From Dermatophagoides farinae (taxonomy: Eukaryota > Arthropoda > Arachnida > Sarcoptiformes > Pyroglyphidae), in the NCBI RefSeq assembly GCF_024713945.1, contig NC_134677.1, positions 6,575,001 through 6,639,000 on the forward strand: a DNA stretch of 64,000 bases, in the 5' to 3' direction. Position numbers and translations under genes: made by a program. Below, in pieces: positions 38,801 to 52,618 of the stretch; the stretch's first letter is position 1; every line of letters begins with the position of its first letter. Under the pieces are notes generated by a model. The model made no database searches, had not been told where the DNA came from, and saw only the letters and a program-made list of their open reading frames with translations.

Positions 38801-40311
38801 CTCTTATCATTCGTAATTTCACCACATTTAAATGTAATTATTAGTTTGTGTGTGTGTGTTTGTGTGTTGATGTAACATTAAATGAAAGAAATGAATCATT
38901 CATTATTACTTTCAACATCTAATAATTTCGATATATTCTTTCAATTCAAGTGAATCAACAACCTACAATCTTCAATAAAATCAAGACCAGACATGATATT
39001 TTACTTGTCAGATTATAATACAGATTACTCATACTGGTAATCATAACCGATTGATGATTAGTGCCATTGGATTTTTGGATAATAAAATAATCCATAACAA
39101 TTATTTGTAATGAATATTAAACAAATTATTTTCTTCTTTTCATCATCATCATCATCATCGTATCGTTCAGTCAATCATGTAGGCAGCTAGAGTTAATGTC
39201 TTTATCTCATCTATTAATATATCGATCGATTAAATATAAGATAAGAGAAACGATAATTTTCTTTTTCATTCAGCTTGATTCAATAATTTAGTTATTACAA
39301 AGTGAAATGAATTAATTTTCTTAAATGGTTTTTTCTTCTCTCTCTTTTCTCTACATTATCCTGTATTATTGTAGTCTGTTTCTTACCTTTATTATTTGTA
39401 TTGATATTTTTATTATGATGTTTTGTTTCCAATGATGATGATGATGATGTTGTTGTTGTTGATGATGAAGAAGTCATAGTTGTTGTTGTTGTTGTTGTTG
39501 TCGACAACGATGATGATGATGATGATGGGGTTGTAGATGATGATTTACAATCGGATGCAAGTATAGCATTAACACCGAATTTTAATTGTTTTGAAGAATT
39601 ATTATTTGCTGCGGTGATATTATTATTACTAATAATAGAAGGTGATGAAAGATTTGAATGATCATCCGAATGATAATCACCACAACATTCTAAATCATCA
39701 CAATCATCATTGATTTCATCATTTGTATAGGATTTACCCGTTGTTGGAGAATATTCACTAGTTGATTGTAATGATTGATGTTTATTATTATTATTACTGG
39801 CTAACAATAACCGATGATGATTCAAATCTGTTGAACGTAAACCAAATGGATTTCTATGATGATGTGGATGAAGATGATGATGATGAGGTGGTGGAGGATG
39901 AGAATGGTGAACATTTGGATTTGGTGGTGATGAACAATTATTGGATACTGCAGCAGCAACAGCTGCAGCAGCAGCCGCTGCCGCCGCTCTATCACGAATT
40001 AAATTCTCCACAAAGAATTGTGAATTATGTGATGCGGCAGCGGCAGCCGCGGCATTCGACAATAGATGTGCAGCCGCAGCTGCTGATGCTGTTGAATTGA
40101 ATGCATTTGATGTGAAAGCACCAGAATTGCTTAATAATGCAAGTTGTGATGATAAACTTAGACTGGCCGCTGTTGCAGCCGCTGCTGAAGATGATGTTGT
40201 TGTTGGTGATGAAGAATTATTATTATTATTATTATTATTTGTTGATGATGTTGCACGGAAAAAATTTTGATACAAAGATGGATGGGTAAAAAATTGTGGA
40301 AACATAGCCAT
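29826..40311 (-). CDS. Dbx: Dbx homeobox transcription factor
   Basis: Five coding exons on the minus strand: 39387-40311, 34650-34820, 33619-34073, 30566-30683 and 29826-30475; 772 aa, over twice human DBX1 (343 aa). Dbx proteins pattern neural progenitors and interneurons as repressors (family knowledge). The homeodomain (about 474-533) is near-identical to DBX: RRAVFSDAQRQGLEKRF, QKYISKPDRKKLAEKLGLKD and VKIWFQNRRMKWRNSK (Gln50, Asn51), with the common homeobox intron between positions 44 and 45. Downstream KEREL and REQTLPTK then DLSD match DBX. Upstream GKPRRGMMRR, an eh1-like FFVENLI (about 99-105), KFGVNAIL (about 243-251) and an N-terminal MFP-x-F-x-x-HPSLY also match DBX1. The C terminus is acidic (Asp run, ending EIKVED), as in vertebrate DBX1. 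Expansion is due to Ala, Asn, Ser, Thr, His and Asp homopolymers. Introns are 90 nt to 4.6 kb. Confidence 0.97.
30684..33618 (-). other. Dbx intron interrupting the homeobox
   Basis: A 2.9-kb intron between homeodomain residues 44 and 45. It contains several GT/CA runs (31782-31818, 32419-32434 and 32490-32506), CAT runs, and a TC run at 32299-32316. No other exon seen. Confidence 0.7.
31782..31818. repeat. (GT)n microsatellite in Dbx intron
   Basis: Thirty-seven bases of GT repeat with one interruption (GTATGT). Confidence 0.85.
34821..34860 (-). promoter_or_regulatory. CA-repeat 3' splice site of Dbx exon 2
   Basis: On the transcribed (minus) strand, the last about 30 intron bases before exon 2 are CA repeats with two TA/AA interruptions, ending directly in CAG. 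The poly-U tract is displaced upstream (about 34850-34860). CA repeats near splice sites are bound by hnRNP L in other animals, so splicing of this exon could be length-sensitive (inference). Confidence 0.55.
36411..36440. repeat. (GTTTT)6 pentamer tract
   Basis: Six perfect GTTTT units in Dbx intron 1. Confidence 0.85.
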
Positions 40312-42775
40312 AACTTTTTTGTTTTGTTTTTTTTTATTATTATTGTTGTTTGATAAATAATATTGGTTAAGGAAATTGATTGTTTGGGTGGTAAAATTTA
40401 TTAATCATCAATAATGTGAACGTAAGGATAATTTATTAAGATTTAATTATCAACACAAGACATATCATTGATTACACACGCAAACACACACACACACAAA
40501 ATATTTACACATCGAAATCAACAGTGACAGTAAAAGCCGTTAAAAAAAATCCATCGAAAATTTATCCATCATCTAATTCGATTCCAAAAAAAAACAACAT
40601 TCATTCATCTGAATTAACGACTGAATAAAATGAACGATTGAAAAAAAAGCCACCAACCATCAAACATGACCAGCAACAACATCATCATCTGTAGCCAATT
40701 GTATCCAAACTACAATGATGATGATGATGATGATGATAATAATTGCAGTTGTGAATCGAGTGAATGAATTGAATGAACAAGAAAAATATAGCGAGACAGA
40801 AAAACTGGAAAAAAAAGAGTCCCGCCAAACAAAGTCAAGATCGGCCTACAACATTCATTTGGTAGCCAATCAGGAGCAACGATATTTGAAAATGTTCAAG
40901 AGTTGAGATATACCATGTACAAATAATAATAATAATAATAGTAGTATATACGGGAAACAAAAAAAAATAACGTTGAATATACAAGGCTGGAGAAAATCAG
41001 TAAGGCGTGTGACGTGCGCGTCTTTTATTATTATGGATTCCTGTTTGTATGTGTGTGTGTGTGTGTGTGTGATATATGCGCCTATTTGGCTTTTATTACA
41101 TTCATATAAATGTGATAATTCACATCCATTATATTTAAATCAAACATATAATATATATATTTTTTTCCCCATAATAATAATGGTGCATGAAATGTAACTT
41201 ATTCATGTCATTCCATTCCATTCATTCATTCATTCATTCTATATCAATGAATCTAAATACTACAAGAATAAGTTAGTTCATGAGCATAATAATAATCATC
41301 ATCATCATCATCATATGAACATGAATGAAAAAAAAAATCCTTTCATTATTAATAAACCACAAAACGTTCAGAATAATAATAATAATAATGCAGAGAAAAA
41401 AAAACAAATTTGATGATGATGCCATTAATCAGTGAATCAATGAATTAATCACTTAATTAAATTACGATTAATTTATATGCTAATCAAACTGTTTTTTTTT
41501 TGGATGTAATTGCCATTTTTTTTCTCATTTTACCCATAACAAATATTCCAGTCGATAATCCATTTATATTCGTGTTTATAAAATAAATAAAAATATCAAT
41601 CAGTTTTGAATGAAGAAAAGTTTGCGAAAAAAATGGATAACGAAAAAAATAGCATCGAAAAATAACAAAAAGAATTCCACAGCTGTTGACTACATTTTTG
41701 CATCAATGAATGAATGAATGAATGAATGAAAGATAGAATTCTTCTTCATTCAATAATTTTTGTGAATGATCAATTCAATGTTGGTTTTTCACAGTAATGA
41801 TGATAATAATATTGTTATTATTATTATGTAATAATAATGACAATAAGAAAAGAAAAGAAAAGAAAAAAAAATGAATTGGACATCATATAAAGATAATGAT
41901 TATCAATAAAAAGATTGTTATGGTCCAGATAGAGAGAAATGATTTCATCTTAACACCGATCAATGTATTTATGGTATATAATAAAGAGACCAGAATGTTT
42001 GAAATTATTTTTTTCTTCTTCTTTTTCCTTGCACAACAACTGTATACGACATCGAAAAAAAAACCCGACAGCCAAACATTGTTTGTGCTTGATATAATAC
42101 TTATATCAATTTACTCAAGCAGAGGCACAGAATACAGTTATATTATTCACATAATAATAATAATAATATTATTAAGAACACATAAATGAGACCGTATATT
42201 GAAACCCGACAAAAAAAAAGAAAAAAAAATCTCAAACGAAACGAATGAAAATATATATGATGATGATGATGATGATGGAAAAAAAACGAAGAATGTCGAA
42301 AATAAAACGAAAAAATTGGCGTCAGCTGTGTTTGACACTGATCAGGCTATATATTTGTATGAAGCAAGTTATTGAGCTGAAACGATGTGAACATGATGGA
42401 GATGATGATGATGATGATGATGATAAAGATTGTCCGAACAAACTAAAAAAAAAATCTATGATACGTGTATGGGCCCAATTGGTTTCAACAATAATAATAA
42501 TAATAATAATAACAACAACAACCAAATAACAACTCTCAAATACACATGCAAACACACACACACACACACACATATTGAACATCAATATAAATGACAAGAA
42601 TCAAATATTCTGTATTGTGTGTGTGTGTGTGTATGGTGCTTGCTCATATCATTGCAAACTTCATCAGTCAATTGCAGATACTATGATGATGATGATGATG
42701 ACAACCGAAAGAATCGACCGTCCGAATAAACCCAATAACTTTTTTTTCCACTGTTTATCGGTCAATAGAAATTTG

Positions 42776-42938
<163 letters not shown>

Positions 42939-44151
42939 GGATTCAGCTGGTTGTCGCTGGTTGATTGGTCAATATAGCATGACCATAGCCATAGAATAAT
43001 TTAATGGCTTTACAAGCAATTAATTTTTATTGGAATTTCACAATTGAAAAAAAAGAATAACAAAGCCAAAAAAAAGAAAGAAAAAAAATGTACTCGGTAA
43101 ATTGGATAAATTTATCGATCATCTATCAGTGAACTTGTCATTCAAATAAAGGAAAAACTTAAAAACATGAAAGAATATTATTCTTGTGTACCTAAAAGGG
43201 GGTAGAAAGAAAAAAAGAAATTTCAATCATCATTATATCGAAGGTGGAAATCATTGTCGATGATGAATACCATCATTTTGGCCGTTGTGTTAATTTCAAA
43301 CATTGATTCTGAAATGAATTTCCACCATTTGATTCATGAAACAAACGAGTTTTTGTTGTCACACATAAATATATTGAAAAGACATATGTGGAAATCTAAG
43401 AAGTATAAAAAAAAAATTATACAAAAGATGGAAATTGTCAATCTGTGTCCATCATCATCATCATCATCATCATATATGCAATTATTATTGCCATTATTAT
43501 AATCATCATCATCATCATTTTTGTGGTTATGTCAACATACACACACACAGACACACACTGACAGGGATATCAAATTTGCATATCTATATTGTAATAATAA
43601 TGATAATAATAACGACAACAATGGATCAACCGAACAACAACAACAACAACAACAAACAACAAACAATAATAACAAACAACAAAAAGAAATCTAGTATCAT
43701 TTTTTTTTGTATGAATGAATTTTTCGTTTTGTCTATTTGTCTGTCGACCATCGTTTTTTTATTATTATTATTATTCCAATTCATATGCTGCTCATTTGCA
43801 TTGAGCTTACATTATGTGCTTTACACTATTGTGTGTGTGTGTGTATGCATGGTGGTGTAGTATATGAATTCCATTCAATTCAATTCATTTTCCATCCATT
43901 TGTTCATTTATAAATTCAATTTACAATACAATTCACTGGTTCATTTTTTGTTGTTGTTGTTGTTGTTGATATTAGATTGTCGCTTTGTTGTTCATTTCAG
44001 AGTTCACTATTGTTGTTGTTGTTTTGTGTTGATCCATTTTCATCTTTCATTTGTTTCTTTCAATCAATTTTTCAGTTTTTTTTCCTATTATATTTGTTTG
44101 TTTCATTTCATTCATGTATATAATTTATTTTTTTTTACATAACAATAATAG

Positions 44152-44204
44152 ATGAATTTATGGATAAAAATGATATACAACTTAAAAAAAATAGACGTAA
44201 ACAC

Positions 44205-44237
<33 letters not shown>

Positions 44238-44270
44238 AATCCAAAACCTGAAACCATTTCAGCGATGTGA
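44152..44270 (+). CDS. Possible orphan terminal exon, Asp-rich
   Basis: A T-rich tract and an AATAATAG acceptor precede 44152. In phase 1 the frame then runs 38 codons to TGA: EFMDKNDIQLKKNRRKH, ten Asp, and a tail GNPKPETISAM. The basic segment followed by an acidic run looks protein-like, but the Asp run is also just a GAT repeat, and I see no upstream exon to join to. Treat it as a weak candidate. Confidence 0.15.
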
Positions 44271-46961
44271 ATGAAAAGATTAAATGCTAATCAATTTTGG
44301 TGTTAATTTAATTTGTTAAGCAATTTCAAACGAAATGTTTTTATATTTTGTTGTGAAACAAAACAAAAAAAATTTCACGATCATCATCACCATCATCATT
44401 TTTTTTTATCATCGCCAAAAATATCATGCGTTAATTACTTGAATACGATGAAAAAATTTTTTTTTTTTTACTTTTTTCAAAATATAATCATTAATGATTA
44501 TAACATAATTACTATATAGCATAATGATAGATGTATATGCAAAAAAAAAAATTTCGCAAATCTTGAACACTTATGAATTGAACCGAGAGAATATTCTCTG
44601 CCATATTGAATGTGAGATTATCCTAATTTTTTTAAAAACAAAAAAACAAGAAAAAACAAATCTTTATATTAATGAGTGTGTATGCATTATTTTATTTTAT
44701 TTTTTTTTTTGCTCTAATATTTCAAATATTAGATTAGATTATATTATTATTAGCTTCATAAATGCAATAGGAAGATGAGCATCATGTTCATTATAACGAT
44801 GTTGTTGTTGTTGTTGTTGCTTGATTTGAATTTTTATATGCATTAAGTGTTCTTGAATGTAAAAAATGAAGACTTTTTCTAAAGAAAAACAAAAATAGAA
44901 GAAGAAAAAAAATAAGGTGTGTTCGATATGCCAAAACAATGATGATGATGATGATGGGCCAAAAAGAAGTGTTATAAAACATTAGCATAGATCCATAATA
45001 AATTAGTCGAGCTACATTTATTCAATGATGATGATAATATCCAAAGTGTGATCCATTGGGATGTGTGTGTGTGTATGTGTGCATGGTGATGAAATGTTGA
45101 ATCCATTCATTCATTCATTAATGCTACTCATCATCACATCACTAGATTATCCATTACCATAAAGGATAATATTATTTTCTCATTCATTTTATTATTATTA
45201 TATTCTCTTCCTCCCCACCTCACATTTTTTTTTCATCGCCATCTTCAACATCTCACGTTTTTTCTTTTCATCGTGGCCATTTACTACGATTGAACAATTA
45301 TCAAAACAACTCACTATCTATGGCTATCATTAACACTATATATATATAATATAATGTTTATTACAAAAGTTGATTTTCTATTAGAGAGAAAAAAAAATTA
45401 GTGTTTTTTTAATTACATTATCATCATTCAATTTTTTTTAAGTTATCATCATTATTTGCAACAACCAACAACAACGAACGAGTTTGAATAAAACATTTTT
45501 TTTTTCATGAATTGAACATGTATACAATTGATAATGATGAAATCAGAATTAAAAAGAAAAAAAAAATGAAATAATAGAGAGAGTTCAATATGCAATAATG
45601 ACAATAAAAATGTCAGATTAGTATACACAAAAATGTATCATATCCAGATGGAAAGAGAAAAAAAAATGCATTCATTGTGGTTATAATCGCATTATAATCA
45701 TCATCATTATTATTAGATCAAGACATTACGATTGACAAATTGTAGCGGCCCAAAATGATAGGACAACAACAAAAAAAATCTTGTACGGGGTTATATCATG
45801 GTCAATCAATTTGATTCAAATCGATTCAGAAATCATATTCACACTGACTGAAATCAAACTAAAACTAAAACGGTGATAAAGATAAAACCAATGAACAATT
45901 GGACAATAATCACACACACACACAAACACATGAAAAACATGTACCAAATTTTCTTTTTTGTTCTTTAGGATCCATTGACCGAAAGCATGACGAAATGAAT
46001 TTTCAAGAGCAAAGAAAAAAAAACGGTGACATGGTGGATATTATTATCGTTGATAAATCCAACCAAACTATCGACCGAACCCGATAATGATACAATATCA
46101 ATGTGAATCGAGGCCAATTTCATGGCAAATTAATTTAGATCGACAATGATGACGATGATGACGACGACGACGACGACTTTATTTTTTTCTCCCTAATTGA
46201 AAAATCCAAAAAGGAAACGACCGTGTTACACACACGTATTTTTGTATACAACACATGAATTTACTAAATTCTCACTCTCTTCAAACCTGCTTGGTATTTT
46301 TTTTTTTTTTTTTGGTAACATAATAAGTAATTCACAATTTGAAATTTGACAGCCACACTAAATTCCTTTTTCATGTCAATTTTTCCAATGGAACTGATTG
46401 AGTATCAGATTATATTTATGGGATTGTAAATATGTGTGTGTGTGTGTGTGTCAAATGGTGTTGTAAATGAAAAGTCTAATTTTTTTCTGGTTTATCGTTT
46501 TGAACAAAAAAAAGGGGCGGTAAAAAAAATCGTCGACGGAATATGACGATCACATGAACTTGTCTTGAACATTTGTGGTCATCATATATTTGAAACAGAC
46601 AAAAAAAAAATTCAATGAGATTTTATATAATAATAATAATATATTAACGATTGATGGCAAGAATGTATGAAGATAGACTCTTATTGTGCCGAAAAAAAAA
46701 TTTGTAATAATAATAATAATAACCAAATAAATCATTTGACTTTTATTTTATAACCTGATTACGACAGTCTGCACCAGATTACATTCACAAACAAAACAGC
46801 AAAAAAAAGGATAATCGTTTGAAAGAGAAAAAAAATCATTGCTGGTTGTAGTTTTTATTTGGTTATTGTCGTTGTTCCCATGACCGATTTGGACATTTGA
46901 TTCTTGTCTCGGGATCTATATATATATTAACTAAATGTTGCTTTTGGTTTTAAACGATGTA

Positions 46962-46985
46962 GTGGTGGTGGTGGTGGTGGTGGTG
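46962..46985. repeat. (GTG)8 trinucleotide tract
   Basis: Twenty-four bases of GTG repeat, the only long G-containing trinucleotide other than GAT/ATG in the region. Confidence 0.85.
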
Positions 46986-49900
46986 ATTATTATGGTCATT
47001 AAGAAGCCCACAGAAAATTTTCAAATAATAAATTCAATTTAACTGAATGAAAAACAAATAAAAAAATTCAATCAACAAACGTATATTATACTGGCTTTAT
47101 TTTATTTTTTTATATAAAATCTTTTTTGATTAAAAAAAATCCTAATGTTGTTTATTTGTGATTTTTTTTTTCATTTAATTAATTGAATTGAATTTTGATC
47201 AAAGGTGAAAAATTAGTTTTGTAATTGGTTTTTTTCCAGTTTGTTTATTTGGTTGTTATATCACAAAAAAAACTACAATAATACAATATAATGATAACGA
47301 AAAAAAAAGAAAAGAAAATAAGATTCATGAACAGATTGAATGTGTGTGTGTTCCAATAACAATTACAACAACCACCACAACAATAACAAACAACAAGGTA
47401 ATTGTATTTGTTCAATTCGATGTATGTATCTCAACATGAAAAAAAAAGAAAAAATTTCAACAATAATACCGAATTGGCAATATATGGGCAAATGATGATC
47501 AAATGTTACCAATTTATTATTATTGTATCATATTTGTTTGATTATTATAATTCACCTTCGAGCATTTTTTTTTCTTTTTTTCTTGGTTACCATCAATCAA
47601 TTTTTTTTTCTGTAATGTGCGGAAAAATAATAATGGTCCATTTATAATGGTGATGAAAAAAAAAATCATTGATCATGATCATTATTATTATTATTAAATG
47701 AAAATAACCTTTCACCAAAAAAAAAAAACGATCATTTACCATTGTTGTTCATTCATTCATTCATTTATTCTAATTTAAATCACAATTGTGTGTTGTTTGG
47801 TTGCCCACACACACACACATTTAAGCAGCAAATGTGATTCAATTCATTTCAAATTCAATTGATATACGTGGAAGAATACCCTCCTAACAAAAACAGCAAT
47901 CACAATCAAAATTGTGTGTGTGTGTGGCTGACACCATACATACATAACATAAAATGAAAAGGAAAGAGGCTCGTGAATTGTCAAAATGTTCACATTAAAT
48001 GTGTTAGTGTCATTATTATTATTATTATTATTATATGGAAGAGCATTTGTCGTCACCGGTAACATTGGGATGGAAAAATGAATTGTCACCAACAATAGAC
48101 TACCCCCAAATACAAATGAATGAAAAAAGCCATGAAGATCATCATTTGGGGTCCTAACATTTAAATGCAAATATAATCGACACCCAACAACAAACCGACA
48201 AATCTTGACGGAAACAACCGATCCAATATCGACCGATTTGGTTTTTGTTATCGTGTGTATGTGTGTTTTTTTTTGTCGTACATCGTCAATGGTAAATCAA
48301 ATCATGATTACAATCAATTAATCCTTGAATAAATCATTTTTTTTCTGCAATCGAATGTGTATCGATTTGGAACAAACACAAAAGAAACAAGAACAACAAC
48401 ACATTACAATGTGGATAACCGAAATGTTGGAAACAACTATTGGAAACAATGTTGTCAACAAGATAACTTGTCAAATGTTTAGTCAATGTTGTTTATTTGT
48501 CTTCAAATGTAGTTAGTTTTTACACACAAATTACAAACATGATCACAGACATGAACATCACTTGTTTGATTTAATTTATTTAATAATAATGTTAGATAAT
48601 CATCAACTTGATGTGACCATTCTGATGTCAGTAACCGAAAATGAAAGAGAAAAAAAAATCTGAACGATAATAATGATAATTAGACTAATTATAACAACAG
48701 GTTGTTGTTGTTTTTTTTGGTCACTGAAAAATTTTCATTTTTTTCACATATTAAATATAGTAGGCGTTATAATATCATTAGAAAAAATGATGATATCAGC
48801 CAGAAATGATAAATTACAAATGAAAACATTGATATTAATGAAGAAACAATGGATTATACCGTTTTGTATATGAATTTTGTTTTCCCAATAATGAATATGA
48901 ACAGAACAAAAAAAAAATTCTTGAGAACTTTGAATAATAATAGTTTTAAAAGTCATGATATTTTCAAATGACCATAAATCAATCATGTAGACGGGGGAAT
49001 TAAAATAACAAAAAAAATGACATTAATTAATTCAAAATAAAAAAAAAATTATATGAATGTTGTTATTTTAAATCCAATATCATCATCATCATCATCATCA
49101 TGGAGATTCAAGAAAAAAAAACTTACCATGATGTTGAAATGTACAAAATACGTACAACAGTAGCAAAAAAAAACACACACACACACACACATATATACAA
49201 AGCTTTATGTGTATCATCCTACTTACTTATTGTTAAAATAATGATGATCATCATCATCATGATAATTTGTAAGTCATACTCTCTCTCTCTATTTTTTATA
49301 TATAAGTATACGTATTAAACCATTTGATTACTAAACGATTATTCTGTGTGTGTGTGTTGACTTGATTAGTGAGTGGATCGTTTTCTTTCTCTCTCTTTCT
49401 CTCATATACATTTTAGATTCATATATACAACAATGATTGTAACAACTGTGACCGAAAAAAAAAATGTTTTCTGATATATAATCAAATCAGAAGACGAATC
49501 TGTTGTTGTTGTTTGTTATAATGAATTCATGTACTGTGAAATGAAAATGAATGTATAGAATAGGCGACAATATTCATCATTTTATATATCATGATTATGA
49601 GAGAAAGAAAAAAAAGAAAAGAAAAGAAAAAACAGCAAGTTAATTGCTATCGACAACTTGAATAATTGCCACTAAATAATGTCTTTATTTAGGAGAGAGA
49701 TAATTTTTATTTTTTATTTTTTTGTTTTTAAACAGAATATATTACAGAAACAAAAAAAAAATGAAGACTTCAATGATGATGAACAAGAAAAAAAAGCTAT
49801 ATTGCCATCATCATCATCATCATAATGGACTTTTAAAAATTCATTCAAACACACACACACACACACACATTGATGGATAGTTTTTGAAACATGTATTTAA

Positions 49901-51682
49901 GTATTTGACTTAATCGTTTGCTCCTCTCGACAAGTAGCTTTGGATCACTTCGGTCTCTTTTTTTTATGGACATTTTCCTTGTGTTTCATTTTCATTTTCA
50001 TTTTTTTATTTTTTTTTTTTTTTTTTGGTGAGCCATCAGATATAATGTTACAGATAATTGTTATTAATAGTGTGTTGAAGAAAGACCTAAAGCTTCGGGA
50101 ATAAAATCAAACAATCTACTTAGAAACTTTGAATCGAAACAATTATCTGTGCATTTTTTTTATATAAAAAAAGGCATTTTCAACAATGATGATAATGATG
50201 ATGATGATGAAAAACAAATTTACATTCATATGCCCACATATGTTTAGTTTCAATTATGATGATGATGATGATGAATGAATGAATTCAAAACGATGAAATT
50301 TTTTGAAAAAAAAACAAACGAACGAACAAATTACTCAATCAATGAATCATTTAAAATAAATTGAGTCAAATAATTGCCATTGAATTTATTATTTTTCAAA
50401 AAATAATATTTGTTTGTTTGTTTGTTGAAAAAATTGTTGTTTGATTCGATCATTACATCGATCCTACACACACATGTGAATGAATATTTCCAATCAAATG
50501 TAAAGCTTTTTCAAATAGAGGTGTGTGTGTGTGTGTTTGGATAATGGACTGACTATGACAAGGAGAAGGAAAATATATATTAAACTTATTCATATAACAA
50601 AGAAAAAAAAATGAATTGATGATCATCATCATCATTCACTATCATTATTGTGATTTGTTCTGTGTGGTCATCATTGCCTTTTTCTTGATCATAATCATAA
50701 TCATCATAGCTACCTTAAAAACCTAACTACTACTGGCAAGCAACACAACAACAACAATGATGATGATGATGATCTTTCGTTTTATCAATGTTTTATTTTT
50801 TTTTTATTTTTGGTCAAATAAATAACTGTGATGATGATAATTAATTAATTTTCATCATCATATTCATTTACCTTGCGATTTTTTTTTTTGATTTGGTTTT
50901 TTTTCTCGTTTGTTTGTTAGATTTTGTATAATTAAATATTTACAATGTAAAGCCATGTAATAATTAGTAATTTATCTTCTTAGCTTTATCATATTCATGA
51001 TGATGATGAGTGAATAACAACATGGGAAAACAAAACAAAAAACAAAACAAAAAAAACCAAAGCAATCATGATCAGAATTTGCAATTAACCAAACGAGAAT
51101 CATTTTTTTTTTGTTTTATTCTATTTTAGTATACATGATAAATACGTGCTATCATCATACAGGTATATGCAATGAATATAAGCCATGGTTACAATTACAA
51201 AAAAAAATGTGCTCATCATCATTTTATCAAATGAAAAATTATTTTGGTGAAATGAAAATTAATTTCATAACAAAAAACATGATTGTGATCATCAATTTTT
51301 TTTTCATTTAGTTTCATCACTATTTGCTAAAATTCTTATTTATTATTAATTTCATCTTATCCAAGACATTGATTATTATTTGATTTTTATATATACACAC
51401 ACACACACACATATTATGTCTTGTTGCTACATCGAAACCGAAAATTGAATTCATCTCAACTTGTTTGGTTATTCATTGGCCATAATTAATTATATCATGA
51501 CTTGATGATGATGATAGCCTTATTAATCACATCATCTTCATTATTCATTATATAAACACATGGATTAATCATTCGTCGTTTTGCAATTCATCGAGAATGA
51601 TTGGATTCGAAGAGGAAATAATTCATTTTTCGTTTCGTTTCTCATATTAACTGCCATCTAGTGGATGAGCAGATAAATCTAC

Positions 51683-51688
51683 TTTATT
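51683..51688 (-). terminator. Poly(A) signal of NDUFB5
   Basis: TTTATT on plus (AATAAA on minus) lies 60 bases beyond the NDUFB5 stop codon. Confidence 0.5.
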
Positions 51689-51747
51689 TACATTCACAAT
51701 TTAAAAAATCAGAATTTTTTTCATAATAAATTGATCTAAAACAAAAT

Positions 51748-52413
51748 TTAATCATCAAGTTCACCTCTATCGCTTATGCCCTCTGTTTTAAATGCAATGG
51801 TACGAAATTTATCCAACAACCAACGATTCTGTGCTGGATCTACTTCCGTATAGTACCATGCTTTGTTGTCGGCTTTTTCGGCCATCATCATTTTTAGTTG
51901 TTGTTTGACTCTATGAATTAAAATTTTTTCTGATTCTTCGGCCAATTTTGAAACACTAGATTCGTATGCAAGTGCACGATCTAGGAAACAATACTTGGCG
52001 AAAAATCTTGTGATTGGATGCTATAAATGACAAATTTAAAATATGTTAATGATAATTTAACTTTGATTATTTTAGCAACCTTATAATATTCCCAATGATG
52101 GGGTGTATATCCTTCGGGAATATCGGTTAATTCAGCATCTCCGACAACAATGTTAGCATAAGCAGTGATTAAAGTTAACGGGATTGCGCCAAGCATGAAA
52201 TAGAAGTGAAGATAATCTTTGAATGTAGACCAAACAAATCGTGATGGCTGAATGTGCATTTTATGGCCATGACCACTGAATCGAACCGATACTATCGTCA
52301 AAAAGAAAAGGTTGTCAACATAACTATTAAAATAAAAGTTGTTGCTTACTTTTTTGACAATCTCGAATCACACCATTTCTGGCCAAAACTTTGAGAGTAC
52401 TCAATAGGGTCAT
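51748..52413 (-). CDS. NDUFB5: NDUFB5, accessory subunit of mitochondrial complex I
   Basis: Three exons on the minus strand: 52350-52413, 52080-52291 and 51748-52020; 182 aa (human 189). NDUFB5 (SGDH) is a single-span subunit of the membrane arm of NADH:ubiquinone oxidoreductase in the inner membrane. Evidence: a basic N-terminal presequence-like stretch (MTLLSTLKVLARNGVIRD) then SGHGHKMHIQPSRF, one hydrophobic helix YFMLGAIPLTLITAYANIVV, and the diagnostic [20 protein letters not shown] followed by PITRFFAKY. WYYTEVD near the C terminus matches the human WYYYETID. Intron 2 uses an unusual GTTGCT donor, fixed by the protein match WEYYK|HPI. It is head-to-head with SPAG7 across 205 bp. Confidence 0.95.
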
Positions 52414-52618
52414 CTTTATTTACCAAGATAAAACAATAAAATTTAATTGAGCGACTTGAAATTCTAGAATCAGCAAAAGTCACATTTAAGAGTCACTATT
52501 TCGACTTGATCGGTTCATTATTTTTATTTTGGCGATTTTAACAAATTTTCGGTTTTATTGTTCAGGATTATAATTTTTGGTGAATTTTTTTTCAAGTCTA
52601 ACAGACAATTTAAAAAAA
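52414..52618. promoter_or_regulatory. Bidirectional promoter NDUFB5 / SPAG7
   Basis: Only 205 bp separate the two start codons, so both promoters and 5' UTRs must share it. No TATA box is placed convincingly; there are GCGACTTG- and GGCGATT-type GC patches and AT-rich spacers. Confidence 0.6.

Larger units (their letters stand above)
34821..39386 (-). other. Dbx intron 1
   Basis: A 4.57-kb intron after the first coding exon, rich in CAT, GT and poly-A/T repeats, with a (GTTTT)6 run at 36411-36440. A more complex patch at about 37750-37880 is the best candidate for an internal regulatory element. No open exon seen. Confidence 0.6.

Noticed and set aside
39762-40270. Long plus-strand frames antisense to Dbx exon 1, including poly-Ala
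   Set aside because: GCN repeats read as Ala/Ser/Leu on both strands; the minus strand carries the conserved Dbx motifs and a correct donor.
45969-46087. Open segment after a strong acceptor (GSIDRKHDEMNFQEQRKKNG)
   Set aside because: Protein-like but only 39 codons, no partner exon and no family match; insufficient to call a gene.
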